64,000 bases of DNA. It comes from Chitinophagales bacterium. Lineage in GTDB: Bacteria > Bacteroidota > Bacteroidia > Chitinophagales > Chitinophagaceae. Numbering within the stretch: position 1 is the stretch's first letter; each line of letters starts with the position of its first letter. The notes beneath the pieces are model-generated. The model worked only from the letters and a program-made list of their open reading frames with translations. It searched no databases and had not been told where the DNA came from. The stretch lies in the NCBI GenBank assembly GCA_017303415.1, contig JAFLBJ010000001.1:2542001-2606000 (forward strand), read 5' to 3'. Positions 55,328 through 63,772 of the stretch are shown piece by piece. Made by a program: the position numbers and the translations under genes.

Positions 55328-56110
55328 CTAATAAATAATTCCCTCTATAAATTCTTCTGCTTTTGTAAGGCCTTTTTCCACCTGTTGAATATAGGCTGTT
55401 CCAATTATAGCCCCTGCCGCATGGCTGGCAGCACGTTCAAAACTCGCTTTGTCCTTGATTCCAAAGCCAACCAGGATGGGATTTTTCAATGACATTTTAT
55501 TCAATCTTGCCAGATAATCTTCTACCGGTGACATTTCCTTGTCCGATCCTGTGGTGGAGGAAGAAGAAACAGCATAGAGGAAACCGCTGCTCAGTTCATC
55601 CAGTTCGCGGATCCTTTCTTCACTGGTTTCCGGCGTAACCAGAAATATAAAATCAAGTCCATACTTTCTGATCACTGACCCATATTCCGACTTGAACTCA
55701 AAAGCAGGAAGGTCGGGAAGAATAAGACCATCGATTCCCACGGCCGCAGCATCGGCACAAAACCGCTCAAACCCATATTGAAGCACCGGGTTCATATACC
55801 CCATCAAAACCACCGGCATTTCATGCCCGATACCACCTTGGTCCGGGGAGTGTCGCAATACTTTCAATTGATCAAATAATAACTGAATCGTCATTCCATT
55901 GGCCAAGGCCCTGGCACTGCTTTGCTGAATGACGGGTCCATCGGCCAGGGGATCGCTATAAGGCATTCCCAATTCCACCAGGTCCACCCCAATGGCGTGC
56001 AATGACCGTATCACCTCAAGGGTGCTGTCGCGTTCCGGAAACCCAGCGGTGCAATAGACATTGAGCACCTTATTTTTCTTTCGCTTGAATAATGCATCTA
56101 ATCGGCTCAT
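55328..56110 (-). CDS. trpA: Tryptophan synthase alpha subunit
   Basis: A 260-aa TIM barrel that cleaves indole-glycerol phosphate to indole. Motifs are LVELGMPYSDPLADGPVIQ (catalytic Glu and Asp), DGLILPDLP and LVGFGIKDKAS. It is the last trp gene. It follows a small lipoprotein gene by 12 bp. Confidence 0.96.
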   Translation of the reverse strand: MSRLDALFKRKKNKVLNVYCTAGFPERDSTLEVIRSLHAIGVDLVELGMPYSDPLADGPVIQQSSARALANGMTIQLLFDQLKVLRHSPDQGGIGHEMPVVLMGYMNPVLQYGFERFCADAAAVGIDGLILPDLPAFEFKSEYGSVIRKYGLDFIFLVTPETSEERIRELDELSSGFLYAVSSSSTTGSDKEMSPVEDYLARLNKMSLKNPILVGFGIKDKASFERAASHAAGAIIGTAYIQQVEKGLTKAEEFIEGIIY

Positions 56111-56122
56111 GAGTGCTGCTTA

Positions 56123-56485
56123 CTAATTGGTGGTAGGAATAATGGAAAAGGTCTCCCCGTCAATGGTGAGAAAATTATACCGGGGATAACTGTCCACATC
56201 AATAATCAGATCAAACAGGGCCTGTTGCTTACCAGCTGTACGGGTAAATTTCAAGATCACCGTATCGCCCTGGCGAATAGAGGACAATTGCCCTTCGTTA
56301 AAATCGGTATCCAGACAGCGTTGAAACTCATACCGCTCTCCGTTGAGGTTTGAATTCATTTTAAAGGCAGCACTCATTCCCTGGCAATCTTCTTTCACTT
56401 TGGAAAATTTCATTTCATGTTTGGTATAGGGTTTGGTTTCACAACTCAACACCCCAAACAATAAAAAAACGAGAAGATATTTCAT
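56123..56485 (-). CDS. Small lipoprotein inserted between trpB and trpA
   Basis: A 120-aa lipoprotein (lipobox Cys15, VLSC). The mature part has two further Cys (DCQGM and RCLD) and a beta-rich C-terminus. I do not recognise it. It is on the same strand as, and between, trpB (41 bp) and trpA (12 bp), so it must be co-transcribed with the trp operon. The two tryptophan synthase subunit genes are usually adjacent, so this insertion is unusual. Confidence 0.75.
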   Translation of the reverse strand: MKYLLVFLLFGVLSCETKPYTKHEMKFSKVKEDCQGMSAAFKMNSNLNGERYEFQRCLDTDFNEGQLSSIRQGDTVILKFTRTAGKQQALFDLIIDVDSYPRYNFLTIDGETFSIIPTTN

Positions 56486-56526
56486 ATGTTAGTGTTTAAA
56501 TAATTCATTTAACTGCTCTTCTGCGA

Positions 56527-57714
56527 TCAGCCTAACCCATGTTTCATATAGGTCCCCAGGTCCTTATCCCCTCTTCCACTCAGGCAAACCACGACAATAT
56601 CTGATTTATTCCATTGAATTTGTGCCAATGCGGATAAAGCATGAGCCGTTTCGAGAGCCGGGATAATGCCTTCAAGCCTGGCGAGTTGAAGAGCGGCTTC
56701 AAGGGCCTCTTCATCTGTGGCAGATAAAAACCTTGCCCGTCCGGAATCAAACAGATGGGCATGCAGGGGGCCGATTCCCGGGTAATCCAATCCGGCCGAA
56801 ATGCTATGAGGTTCCACTACCTGACCATCGGCCGTTTGCATCACCAGGCTTTTACTCCCGTGCAGAATTCCCATGGTTCCCAATTGGGTGGTAGCGGCCG
56901 AATGTCCGGATTGCACCCCCATACCGGCTGCTTCTACCGCGACCAGGTTTACAGCGGCCTCTTCCAGGAAATGATAAAAGGCACCAGCTGCATTGCTTCC
57001 CCCACCTACACAGGCCACCACATGCGTAGGTAATTCACTGCCGGTCTTTTCCTTCAATTGCTTTCTGATCTCCTCACTGATCACACTTTGAAACCGGGAC
57101 ACCATATCCGGATAGGGATGTGGCCCTACCACACTGCCAATAATGTAATGCGTATCATCGGGGTGGTTGATCCAATCGCGAATGGCTTCATTGGTCGCAT
57201 CTTTAAGGGTTTTGCTTCCCGAGGTAGCAGGAACCACAGTGGCGCCAAGCATTTTCATTCTGGCCACATTCGGAGCCTGTCTTTCGATATCTTTCTCCCC
57301 CATATACACAATACACTCTATTCCTTTAAGGGCACAGACCGTTGCGGTTGCCACTCCATGCTGTCCAGCTCCTGTTTCGGCGATGATGCGTTTCTTTCCT
57401 AATCGTTGCGCCAGCAATATTTGTCCAATGGTATTATTGATCTTATGTGCTCCTGTATGACAAAGGTCTTCGCGCTTGAGATAAATTTGCGCACCGAAAC
57501 GGGCGCTTAACCGTTCAGCCAGGTATAAAGGCGTAGGTCTTCCAACGTAGTCACGCAAGAGTGCCTGAAATTCCTGTTGAAAATCCGCCTCGCCCATGAT
57601 AGTCAGGTATCGTTCTCTCAGTTCCTCCACATTGCGGTGAAGCATCTCTGGTATATAGGCGCCGCCAAATTTTCCATAGTACCCTTGTTCTGTCGGCTGT
57701 TTATACATTACCAT
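56527..57714 (-). CDS. trpB: Tryptophan synthase beta subunit
   Basis: A 395-aa PLP enzyme joining indole and serine to make tryptophan. The PLP Lys is in [22 protein letters not shown] is the phosphate loop, and [10 protein letters not shown] is near the end. It starts at the ATG at 57714 (an ATG two codons later is also possible) and overlaps the trpF stop by 14 bp. Confidence 0.97.
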   Translation of the reverse strand: MVMYKQPTEQGYYGKFGGAYIPEMLHRNVEELRERYLTIMGEADFQQEFQALLRDYVGRPTPLYLAERLSARFGAQIYLKREDLCHTGAHKINNTIGQILLAQRLGKKRIIAETGAGQHGVATATVCALKGIECIVYMGEKDIERQAPNVARMKMLGATVVPATSGSKTLKDATNEAIRDWINHPDDTHYIIGSVVGPHPYPDMVSRFQSVISEEIRKQLKEKTGSELPTHVVACVGGGSNAAGAFYHFLEEAAVNLVAVEAAGMGVQSGHSAATTQLGTMGILHGSKSLVMQTADGQVVEPHSISAGLDYPGIGPLHAHLFDSGRARFLSATDEEALEAALQLARLEGIIPALETAHALSALAQIQWNKSDIVVVCLSGRGDKDLGTYMKHGLG

Positions 57715-58396
57715 CTCTTAGATTATTGATAAATGAACTTATTTTTTCCATATTCTTTACCCCGGCACTGATCTCAAACCTGCTGTTGATGTCCACCGCA
57801 AACAGTTTTTTACCTAATTGACCGGCAGCAAAGTCCTTTAATTTTTCTTCATCCCCGGGTTCGATCCCTCCACTGAGAAAAAAGATCTTGTCGATCTGTT
57901 TATCGGCCAATAGGCCCCAGTCAAATTTCTTGCCTGTTCCGCCATATCCGGCACCGAGTGTATCAAACATATACATATCGCAACACTCATCATAAGCCCT
58001 GACCATCCATTCAATAGGATCATTTTCACCTAAGCGAAAGGCTTTGACAACGGTGACATAATTCGCCACCTTTTCACAAAACCGCTCCGACTCATCCCCA
58101 TGCAATTGTACCATATCCAGCCGGTAATCTTCCACCGTACGTAACAAGGTTTCATAATCCTCATTGACAAAGACCCCTACCTTTCCGATTCGCCCTCCCG
58201 TTTTTTTCATTTTCTCGGGCGATATCTTGTTCCGCACATAACGGGGTGACTTGGGGTAAAAAATAAAACCCGCAAGTTCTACCCCCAATTCCTCCAGCGC
58301 ATTGACCTGGTCGGGAAGGGTCATACCACATACTTTGACGCGAAAGGGTGCGCGTCGCGATGTGGCGGGGTTATCAGTCTTGTGGAGCTCGTTCAT
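57701..58396 (-). CDS. trpF: Phosphoribosylanthranilate isomerase
   Basis: A 231-aa TIM barrel that converts phosphoribosylanthranilate to CdRP. The catalytic Cys is in [12 protein letters not shown], the Asp in [17 protein letters not shown], and [13 protein letters not shown] is the phosphate loop. It overlaps trpB by 14 bp. A GCTATTA-type hairpin lies between trpC and this gene. Confidence 0.95.
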   Translation of the reverse strand: MNELHKTDNPATSRRAPFRVKVCGMTLPDQVNALEELGVELAGFIFYPKSPRYVRNKISPEKMKKTGGRIGKVGVFVNEDYETLLRTVEDYRLDMVQLHGDESERFCEKVANYVTVVKAFRLGENDPIEWMVRAYDECCDMYMFDTLGAGYGGTGKKFDWGLLADKQIDKIFFLSGGIEPGDEEKLKDFAAGQLGKKLFAVDINSRFEISAGVKNMEKISSFINNLRDGNV

Positions 58397-58455
58397 ATTG
58401 CTGCATTTTAAGTGTGTTCACTCCGCAAGCATCGTTTTTTTGGCTGCTTTCCTTT

Positions 58456-58496
58456 AAAAGCTAATGGGTAATAGCCATTAGCTTTTAGCTATTAGT
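58456..58496. repeat. Hairpin of GCTATTA-type units in the trpC-trpF gap
   Basis: A perfect 12-bp inverted repeat (AAAAGCTAATGG at 58456-58467, CCATTAGCTTTT at 58475-58486) with a 7-nt loop is followed by another AGCTATTAG unit. It overlaps the end of trpC and supplies that gene's stop codon. Placed inside an operon, it could cause partial termination or set differential expression. Confidence 0.75.
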
Positions 58497-59284
58497 TCCT
58501 TTGTTTGTACCCATTCGCTGCTAAACCGCGCAAAAGCTTCAACGGGGTCATGCTCCTTCATAAAGTTCTCCCCGATCAGAAATCCACGAAACCCATGTTT
58601 ATAAAATAATTTCAATGTGTCTACCTGACTTATCCCGCTTTCAGCCACTTTAACAGCGTCATTGGGAAGTTGTTCGGCCATCCGCAGGCTTCGGTCGAGG
58701 TCTACGGAAAATGTCTTTAGGTCACGGTTGTTTATACCAATGATCCGCGTTGCATCACCTGCATGTCCAAGTTCTTCCTCATCATGCAACTCAAGTAAAA
58801 CCTCCAGTTCCAATTGTCGGGCCTGTTGTGCAAGTTGTTTTACTTCCTGCGGACTTAAGCAGGCAGCGATCAGCAGGATCACGTCTGCTCCGAGGCTCCT
58901 GGCTTCGATCAATTGGTATTCATCTACAATAAAATCCTTTCGCAGGATCGGTATCGGATTTATACGGGCTTGTATCAGGTCGTCATAACTACCTCCAAAA
59001 AATTCGGTATCGGTCAAAACGGAAAGACATGCAGCTCCATGCCGGGTGTATCCCTTCGTTACTTCTACCACATCCGCCTCACCATTGATGATCCCTTTTG
59101 ATGGCGACTTACGTTTAAATTCAGCTATGATGCCAGAACTACTTTTTTTCATCAATGAATCATATAAGGATATCCGCTCCCGGTTGAAAAGCGGACTTCT
59201 TTCCAATTCCTGAATGGATATTGCAGTCTTGCGTTGCGCAACCTCTTCCTTTTTTCTTGCTATGATTGTATCCAGAATCGTCAT
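58478..59284 (-). CDS. trpC: Indole-3-glycerol phosphate synthase
   Basis: A 268-aa TIM barrel that closes the indole ring. The catalytic Lys/Glu motifs are IIAEFKRKSPSKG, SVLTDTEFFGGS, ILRKDFIVDEYQLIEAR and IIGINNRDLKTFSVD; KVAESGISQVDT is the phosphate site. It lies 55 bp after trpD. Confidence 0.96.
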   Translation of the reverse strand: MTILDTIIARKKEEVAQRKTAISIQELERSPLFNRERISLYDSLMKKSSSGIIAEFKRKSPSKGIINGEADVVEVTKGYTRHGAACLSVLTDTEFFGGSYDDLIQARINPIPILRKDFIVDEYQLIEARSLGADVILLIAACLSPQEVKQLAQQARQLELEVLLELHDEEELGHAGDATRIIGINNRDLKTFSVDLDRSLRMAEQLPNDAVKVAESGISQVDTLKLFYKHGFRGFLIGENFMKEHDPVEAFARFSSEWVQTKELIAKS

Positions 59285-59344
59285 TTATTTATTTTATATT
59301 CTCTAACCTACCCGGTTATAACCGCTGCGTAAGCTGTAAGAGAT

Positions 59345-60340
59345 TCAAACTTGTAACGAAATCAACCTGGTCAAACTATCGTACGCCTTTCCGCTATCCA
59401 GACTCTCCACAGCGGCAGCATAGGCCTCCTGGTAATTGGCATATTTCCCGGTGGAGGACAGCGCCATGGCCGCATTGGCCAATACCACAGCATTTTGGGC
59501 AAAGCTACCCTCCCCTTTCAGAATACGGATAAATAGTCTGGCCGCCTCTTCCACCGATACCCCACCATAAATATCCGAAGCCTGTACCATTCGTTTTCCC
59601 AGTTCCACAGGTGTCATTACCTGTTCCCCCTGTGGAGTGATCACCCGGGCATCTGCCGTAAGGGAAATCTCATCATATCCATCCAGGGTATGTACAATGG
59701 TAAATGGAATATCTGATCCCTGCATCAGGTAGTTATATATCCTCGCCATTTCCAGATTATAAACACCAATGAGTTGAAAGGCAGGGCGCGCAGGATTGAC
59801 CAGTGGGCCAAGCATATTAAAAAAAGTACGCATCCCCAGGTTGCGCCGGATAGGGCCAACCGTTTTCAACGCCGGGTGAAATAAGGGGGCATGCAGGAAA
59901 CAGATCCCGGCTTCCTCCACTTCCTTTTTCAATGACCCACTATCCGGTTTGAACTTATAACCCAGTTGTTCCATCACATTCGAGGCCCCACTTACCGAGG
60001 ATGCTCCATAGTTGCCATGTTTAGACACTTTCTGCCCGGTGCCTGCCACAATAAAACAACTAAGTGTGGAAATATTGAAGGTATTCTTTCCATCTCCGCC
60101 CGTTCCCACGATATCGATCGTGGCATGGCCATTCAGGTCAACCGGTACACAGAGTTCCAGCAAGGCATCTCTAAATCCTTCCAATTCCTCAATGGTAACA
60201 CTTCGCATGAGATAGACGGTCATAAAGGCCGTGATCTCATGTTCATTATAAACCCCCTTCCCAATATTCACCAGTACCTCTTTGGCCGTAGACCGGTCGA
60301 GGGATTTGTGTTCGAAGAGGTACTGTAAGATTTTTTTCAT
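59345..60340 (-). CDS. trpD: Anthranilate phosphoribosyltransferase
   Basis: A 331-aa enzyme. The ATG at 60340 is used; the frame extends 24 bp further to a TTG. PRPP/Mg motifs are VGTGGDGKNTFNIST and HGNYGASSVSGASNVMEQLG, with the NPARPAFQLIGVY stretch after it. Normal length. It follows trpG by 58 bp containing a small repeat. Confidence 0.96.
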   Translation of the reverse strand: MKKILQYLFEHKSLDRSTAKEVLVNIGKGVYNEHEITAFMTVYLMRSVTIEELEGFRDALLELCVPVDLNGHATIDIVGTGGDGKNTFNISTLSCFIVAGTGQKVSKHGNYGASSVSGASNVMEQLGYKFKPDSGSLKKEVEEAGICFLHAPLFHPALKTVGPIRRNLGMRTFFNMLGPLVNPARPAFQLIGVYNLEMARIYNYLMQGSDIPFTIVHTLDGYDEISLTADARVITPQGEQVMTPVELGKRMVQASDIYGGVSVEEAARLFIRILKGEGSFAQNAVVLANAAMALSSTGKYANYQEAYAAAVESLDSGKAYDSLTRLISLQV

Positions 60341-60363
60341 TTTTATCGAAGTTATTTTTTTCA

Positions 60364-60395
60364 ACAGCTAATCGCTTTTAGCTGGTAGTTTTTTG
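60364..60395. repeat. Degenerate GCTATTA-type hairpin in the trpG-trpD gap
   Basis: CAGCTAA and TTAGCTG form a perfect 7-bp stem with a 6-nt loop, followed by a T-rich stretch. It looks like a decayed copy of the GCTATTA-type element. Confidence 0.5.
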
Positions 60396-60398
60396 CTT

Positions 60399-60971
60399 TT
60401 ATAACTGCACCCAGTTTCTCATTAGTTCTTCGCCGATTGGTGTCAACACGCTTTCGGGGTGGAATTGGACACCTTGCACATCAAATTGGCGGTGTTGCAG
60501 CGCCATGATCAGTCCGTTCTCATCGCGGGCTGTTATTTCCAAATCAGCAGGGAATCCCTCTTCACTTACTACCCAGGAATGGTACCTGCCAACTTCCAGG
60601 GTTTTTGGCAATCCTTTAAAAAGTGGGCTCCTGGGTTGGGTAACCGTAATGGGTGTGGCAACACCATGGTACACGGTAGATAGGTTGATCAGCTTTCCGC
60701 CAAATGCCTGTCCGATGGCCTGATGACCCAGGCATACCCCCAGGATGGATTTAGTGGCCGCATACTCACGGATCAAAGGCAGAAGCAAACCCGCTTCTTC
60801 CGGAATACCAGGGCCGGGAGATAAAATGATCTTATCATAGGCTTTTACCTTTTCCAGTGGCAACTGATCATTCCGAAACACATCCACTTTTCCGTGAATG
60901 ATCTTCTGTACCAGGTGAACCAGGTTATAGGTGAATGAATCGTAGTTATCAAAAACGAGTATGGATGCCAT
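60399..60971 (-). CDS. trpG: Anthranilate synthase component II (glutaminase)
   Basis: A 190-aa class I amidotransferase that feeds ammonia to TrpE. The nucleophile Cys is in LGVCLGHQAIGQAF (Cys about 80), PGPG is at about 53, and the His/Glu pair is in GVQFHPESVLT. DNYDSFTYNL at the start is typical of TrpG/PabA. Two bp separate it from trpE, implying coupling. Confidence 0.95.
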   Translation of the reverse strand: MASILVFDNYDSFTYNLVHLVQKIIHGKVDVFRNDQLPLEKVKAYDKIILSPGPGIPEEAGLLLPLIREYAATKSILGVCLGHQAIGQAFGGKLINLSTVYHGVATPITVTQPRSPLFKGLPKTLEVGRYHSWVVSEEGFPADLEITARDENGLIMALQHRQFDVQGVQFHPESVLTPIGEELMRNWVQL

Positions 60972-60973
60972 CC

Positions 60974-62392
60974 TTATTGTTTATGTAGGTTTTCGGCCAA
61001 TTCAACCGCCTTCTTCAGGGCGCCGAGTTTATTATTTACTTCCTGCAATTCCATTTCTGGTTGACTCGCGGCTACTACCCCTGCACCAGCCTGACAGATC
61101 AGGGTATTATGCCGGCTTAAAAATGTACGGATCATGATGGCATGATTACAGGACCCATCAAATCCCAGAAATCCCAGGGCCCCACCGTAATACCCTCTTG
61201 CCGATGGTTCATACTGATCGATCAGTTCCATGGCTTTTACCTTGGGTGCGCCGCTCAGGGTACCGGCCGGAAAGGTATTGGCGAGGAGTTCATAAGGTTG
61301 GATCCCCTCTCTCACCTTACCCACCACTTCGCTGACCAGATGAATGACGTGGGAATAATATTGCACCTGGCGGTAATGCGCAACGCCCACCTCATCACAA
61401 ACCCGGCTCAGGTCATTTCGTGCCAGATCAACCAGCATCACATGCTCGGCATTCTCTTTGGCATCCTTGAGCAACCGCTCTGTCTCCTGCTGATCATACG
61501 CATCATCTCCTGTACGGCGAAACGTTCCGGCAATAGGATGTACGATCGCTTTTTGTTGTTGTACGATCAATTGGGATTCAGGGGAAGAACCAAAGAGTTT
61601 ATAATCTCCATAGTCAAAAAAGAACAGATAAGGAGAAGGGTTCACACTGCGCAATGCCCGATACACATTGAACTCATCACCCTGAAAGGATTGTTCAAAA
61701 CGACGGCTCAATACGATCTGAAAAACATCACCACGATGACAGCTCCGGATGCCCTTTTCCACCATGTCCTTGTATTCTTCATCGGTCATATTTGACGATT
61801 CGGCACCGCGGGTCTTAAAAGGAAAAGCCGGCACGTCCCGGTTACGGATCAGGGATTCGATCAATCCGACTTCCGATTCCAATCCGGCCACCCGGTTCTC
61901 GCAAAGGATCAATTCATCCCGGAAATGATTAAACGCGATCACATACTGGTAAAGACGATAACGAAGAAGTCCTACCCCTGCGGAAGGTGCATGCGTGAGT
62001 TTAACGGATTCAAAAAACTGGACCGCATCAAAGGAAGTATATCCATAAAGCCCCTGGGCAAACCGGCCTTCCCTGACCTGTGGTGTGGCCGCATCAAACC
62101 GGTCGGTGAATTCACCGATAATGCCGGGAACTTCCAGTGGGTCTTTGATGGACTTTGTTTCGGGTGGAAGCCCCGGCAATTTGAATTCAAGCCGGTGGGC
62201 ATCGAGCACTTCGATACCCGCTATCGCATTGATACAGATAAACGAATAACTGTTCTCTGCCGCATGATGATCGGTGCTTTCCAACAGAATGGTATCCCTG
62301 AACCGGTCGCGCAGACGCAGGTAGATCCCCACCGGCGTGTATACATCCGCCAGCAGTCGCTTACCCGTTGTTTCTATCCTGATCTTCTTCAT
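60974..62392 (-). CDS. trpE: Anthranilate synthase component I
   Basis: A 472-aa chorismate-using enzyme, first of the trp operon. The tryptophan feedback pocket begins LLESTDHHAAENSYSF (about 34-49). Catalytic motifs are NPSPYLFFFDYG, SSPE, HPIAGTFRR, DLARNDLSRVC and PAGTLSGAPKVKAMELI. Its ATG lies 8 nt after the T tract of a strong terminator hairpin that forms the attenuator. Confidence 0.96.
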   Translation of the reverse strand: MKKIRIETTGKRLLADVYTPVGIYLRLRDRFRDTILLESTDHHAAENSYSFICINAIAGIEVLDAHRLEFKLPGLPPETKSIKDPLEVPGIIGEFTDRFDAATPQVREGRFAQGLYGYTSFDAVQFFESVKLTHAPSAGVGLLRYRLYQYVIAFNHFRDELILCENRVAGLESEVGLIESLIRNRDVPAFPFKTRGAESSNMTDEEYKDMVEKGIRSCHRGDVFQIVLSRRFEQSFQGDEFNVYRALRSVNPSPYLFFFDYGDYKLFGSSPESQLIVQQQKAIVHPIAGTFRRTGDDAYDQQETERLLKDAKENAEHVMLVDLARNDLSRVCDEVGVAHYRQVQYYSHVIHLVSEVVGKVREGIQPYELLANTFPAGTLSGAPKVKAMELIDQYEPSARGYYGGALGFLGFDGSCNHAIMIRTFLSRHNTLICQAGAGVVAASQPEMELQEVNNKLGALKKAVELAENLHKQ

Positions 62393-62400
62393 TTGAATAA

Positions 62401-62430
62401 AATAAAAAGCCCCGCAAATTTGCGGGGCCC
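62401..62430 (-). terminator. Attenuator terminator before trpE
   Basis: On the minus strand GCCCCGCA and TGCGGGGC (62421-62428 and 62409-62416) form a perfect 8-bp stem with an AATT loop, followed by TTTTTATT. It stands between the leader ORF and trpE, so without antitermination it would stop most transcripts before the operon. Confidence 0.88.
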
Positions 62431-62460
62431 AGTTATGTTATGACAAACACAGTTATGACA

Positions 62461-62547
62461 TTACATGACCCCGGAAGAGTTTGTATGCCACCACCACTGT
62501 TTGTTATTGACTTGTTGCATATTGCAAATATGGTGATGGTTAATCAT
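62461..62547 (-). CDS. trpL: trp leader peptide with Trp-Trp-Trp (and upstream His-His-His)
   Basis: A short ORF directly upstream of the trpE terminator. From the ATG at 62547 it encodes 28 residues: HHH at positions 4-6 (codons 62530-62538), a second Met at 10 (ATG at 62518-62520), WWWH at 18-21 (Trp codons 62488-62496), ending GVM and TAA at 62461-62463. Starting at the second ATG gives 19 residues with WWW only. The last codons (TCC GGG GTC) include CGGGGTC, which can pair with GGCCCCG of the terminator's 5' arm, as an antiterminator should. A ribosome stalled on Trp codons would leave it free; one that reached the stop would cover it. The sequence is direct; the regulatory role is a strong inference. 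Confidence 0.85.
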   Translation of the reverse strand: MINHHHICNMQQVNNKQWWWHTNSSGVM

Positions 62548-62616
62548 AAAAACAAATTTTATTTGGGAAGTCCGGGGTCGGGGGACCGGAATCCGGACCT
62601 CTGACTACCAGCACAT

Positions 62617-63759
62617 CTACAGCACCCCCTTTGTACTAGGCAGATAGTTACTCATGGGGTCGCGCTTAACAGCCATCCGAATGGCCTTGGCAAAGGCCTT
62701 AAAAATGGCTTCGATCTTGTGGTGTTCATTATCCCCCTGGCATTCAATATGGAGGTTGCATCGGGCTGCATCGGAGAATGATTTAAAGAAATGAAAGAAC
62801 ATCTCCGTTGGCATTTCTCCGATCTTCTCCCGTTTGAATTCGGCCTTCCACACGATCCAGTTCCGCCCTCCAAAATCGATCAACACTTTGGCATCTGCCT
62901 CATCCATTGGAAGTGCAAACCCGTATCGCTCCATACCACGTTTATCAGTAAGCAAACGGCCCATCAGTTCCCCCAGGGCAATGCCTGTATCCTCTATGGT
63001 GTGGTGTTCATCAATATGCAGGTCGCCCTGTACTTTTATATCCAGGTCTATCTTTCCATGCCGGGCCACCTGATCAAGCATATGGTCAAAGAAACCAATA
63101 CCGGTGGAAATAGAGGACCTGCCGGAGCCTTCGAGGTTCATGTCGATCATGATCTTTGTTTCACTGGTATTGCGTTCATGTACCCCCTGCCGGGTGCCCA
63201 ATTTCAGAAAGGCATATATCTCGCTCCACTCCGTGGTTTCAAGCGCCACCGTACTGCCTCGCAATTCCTCGGCTTTGTCTTTTATCTCTCCTTGTCCCAG
63301 GCTGGGGTCCAGATTGAGCCAAATACCCTTGCACCCAAGGTTTTTGGCCAGTTGTATATCGGTAATGCGGTCGCCGATCACATAAGAATTGGCTATATCA
63401 TAATCCGGATTGTCCAGGTAGTCTGTCAGCATCCCGGTTCCGGGTTTACGTGTGGGTTTGTTCTCCTCTGGAAAGGTCCGGTCAATGAATACTTTGGAAA
63501 AATGAATTCCCTCCCCTTCCAGACTTTTCATAACCAGTTCATGCAAGGGCCAGAAGGTATTTTCGGGAAAGGAATCTGTACCAAGCCCATCCTGATTGGT
63601 CACCATGACCAGTTCATAATCCAACTCCTGTGCTATACGGCGCATGTATTCGAACATGTGCGGATAAAATTGAAGCTTTTCAAATGCATCCAGCTGATAA
63701 GTGGGCGGGGCCTCCATAATCAGCGTGCCATCGCGGTCAATGAATAATACTTTTTTCAT
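62617..63759 (-). CDS. hisB: Bifunctional histidinol-phosphatase/imidazoleglycerol-phosphate dehydratase
   Basis: A 380-aa HisB fusion. The N-terminal HAD phosphatase (1-170) begins [13 protein letters not shown]. The C-terminal dehydratase (about 185-380) has [28 protein letters not shown] and a late [16 protein letters not shown], whose His residues bind manganese. The ATG at 63759 is used; the frame runs 24 bp further to a TTG inside hisC. It is 13 bp after hisC. No strong T-tract terminator follows it, so transcription may continue toward the trp leader. Confidence 0.96.
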   Translation of the reverse strand: MKKVLFIDRDGTLIMEAPPTYQLDAFEKLQFYPHMFEYMRRIAQELDYELVMVTNQDGLGTDSFPENTFWPLHELVMKSLEGEGIHFSKVFIDRTFPEENKPTRKPGTGMLTDYLDNPDYDIANSYVIGDRITDIQLAKNLGCKGIWLNLDPSLGQGEIKDKAEELRGSTVALETTEWSEIYAFLKLGTRQGVHERNTSETKIMIDMNLEGSGRSSISTGIGFFDHMLDQVARHGKIDLDIKVQGDLHIDEHHTIEDTGIALGELMGRLLTDKRGMERYGFALPMDEADAKVLIDFGGRNWIVWKAEFKREKIGEMPTEMFFHFFKSFSDAARCNLHIECQGDNEHHKIEAIFKAFAKAIRMAVKRDPMSNYLPSTKGVL

Positions 63760-63772
63760 TCCTGTTTGATCT

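Noticed and set aside
61142-61795. 217-aa open frame antisense to trpE
   Set aside because: Opposite conserved TrpE catalytic motifs; shadow frame.
62401-62547. T-box or tryptophan-binding-protein (TRAP) site upstream of trpE
   Set aside because: No T-box sequence or GAG/UAG triplet array is visible; the Trp codon run and terminator fit leader-peptide attenuation instead.
62791-63747. 318-aa open frame antisense to hisB
   Set aside because: Fully inside hisB, with no recognisable domain; it mirrors the codon pattern of the real gene.
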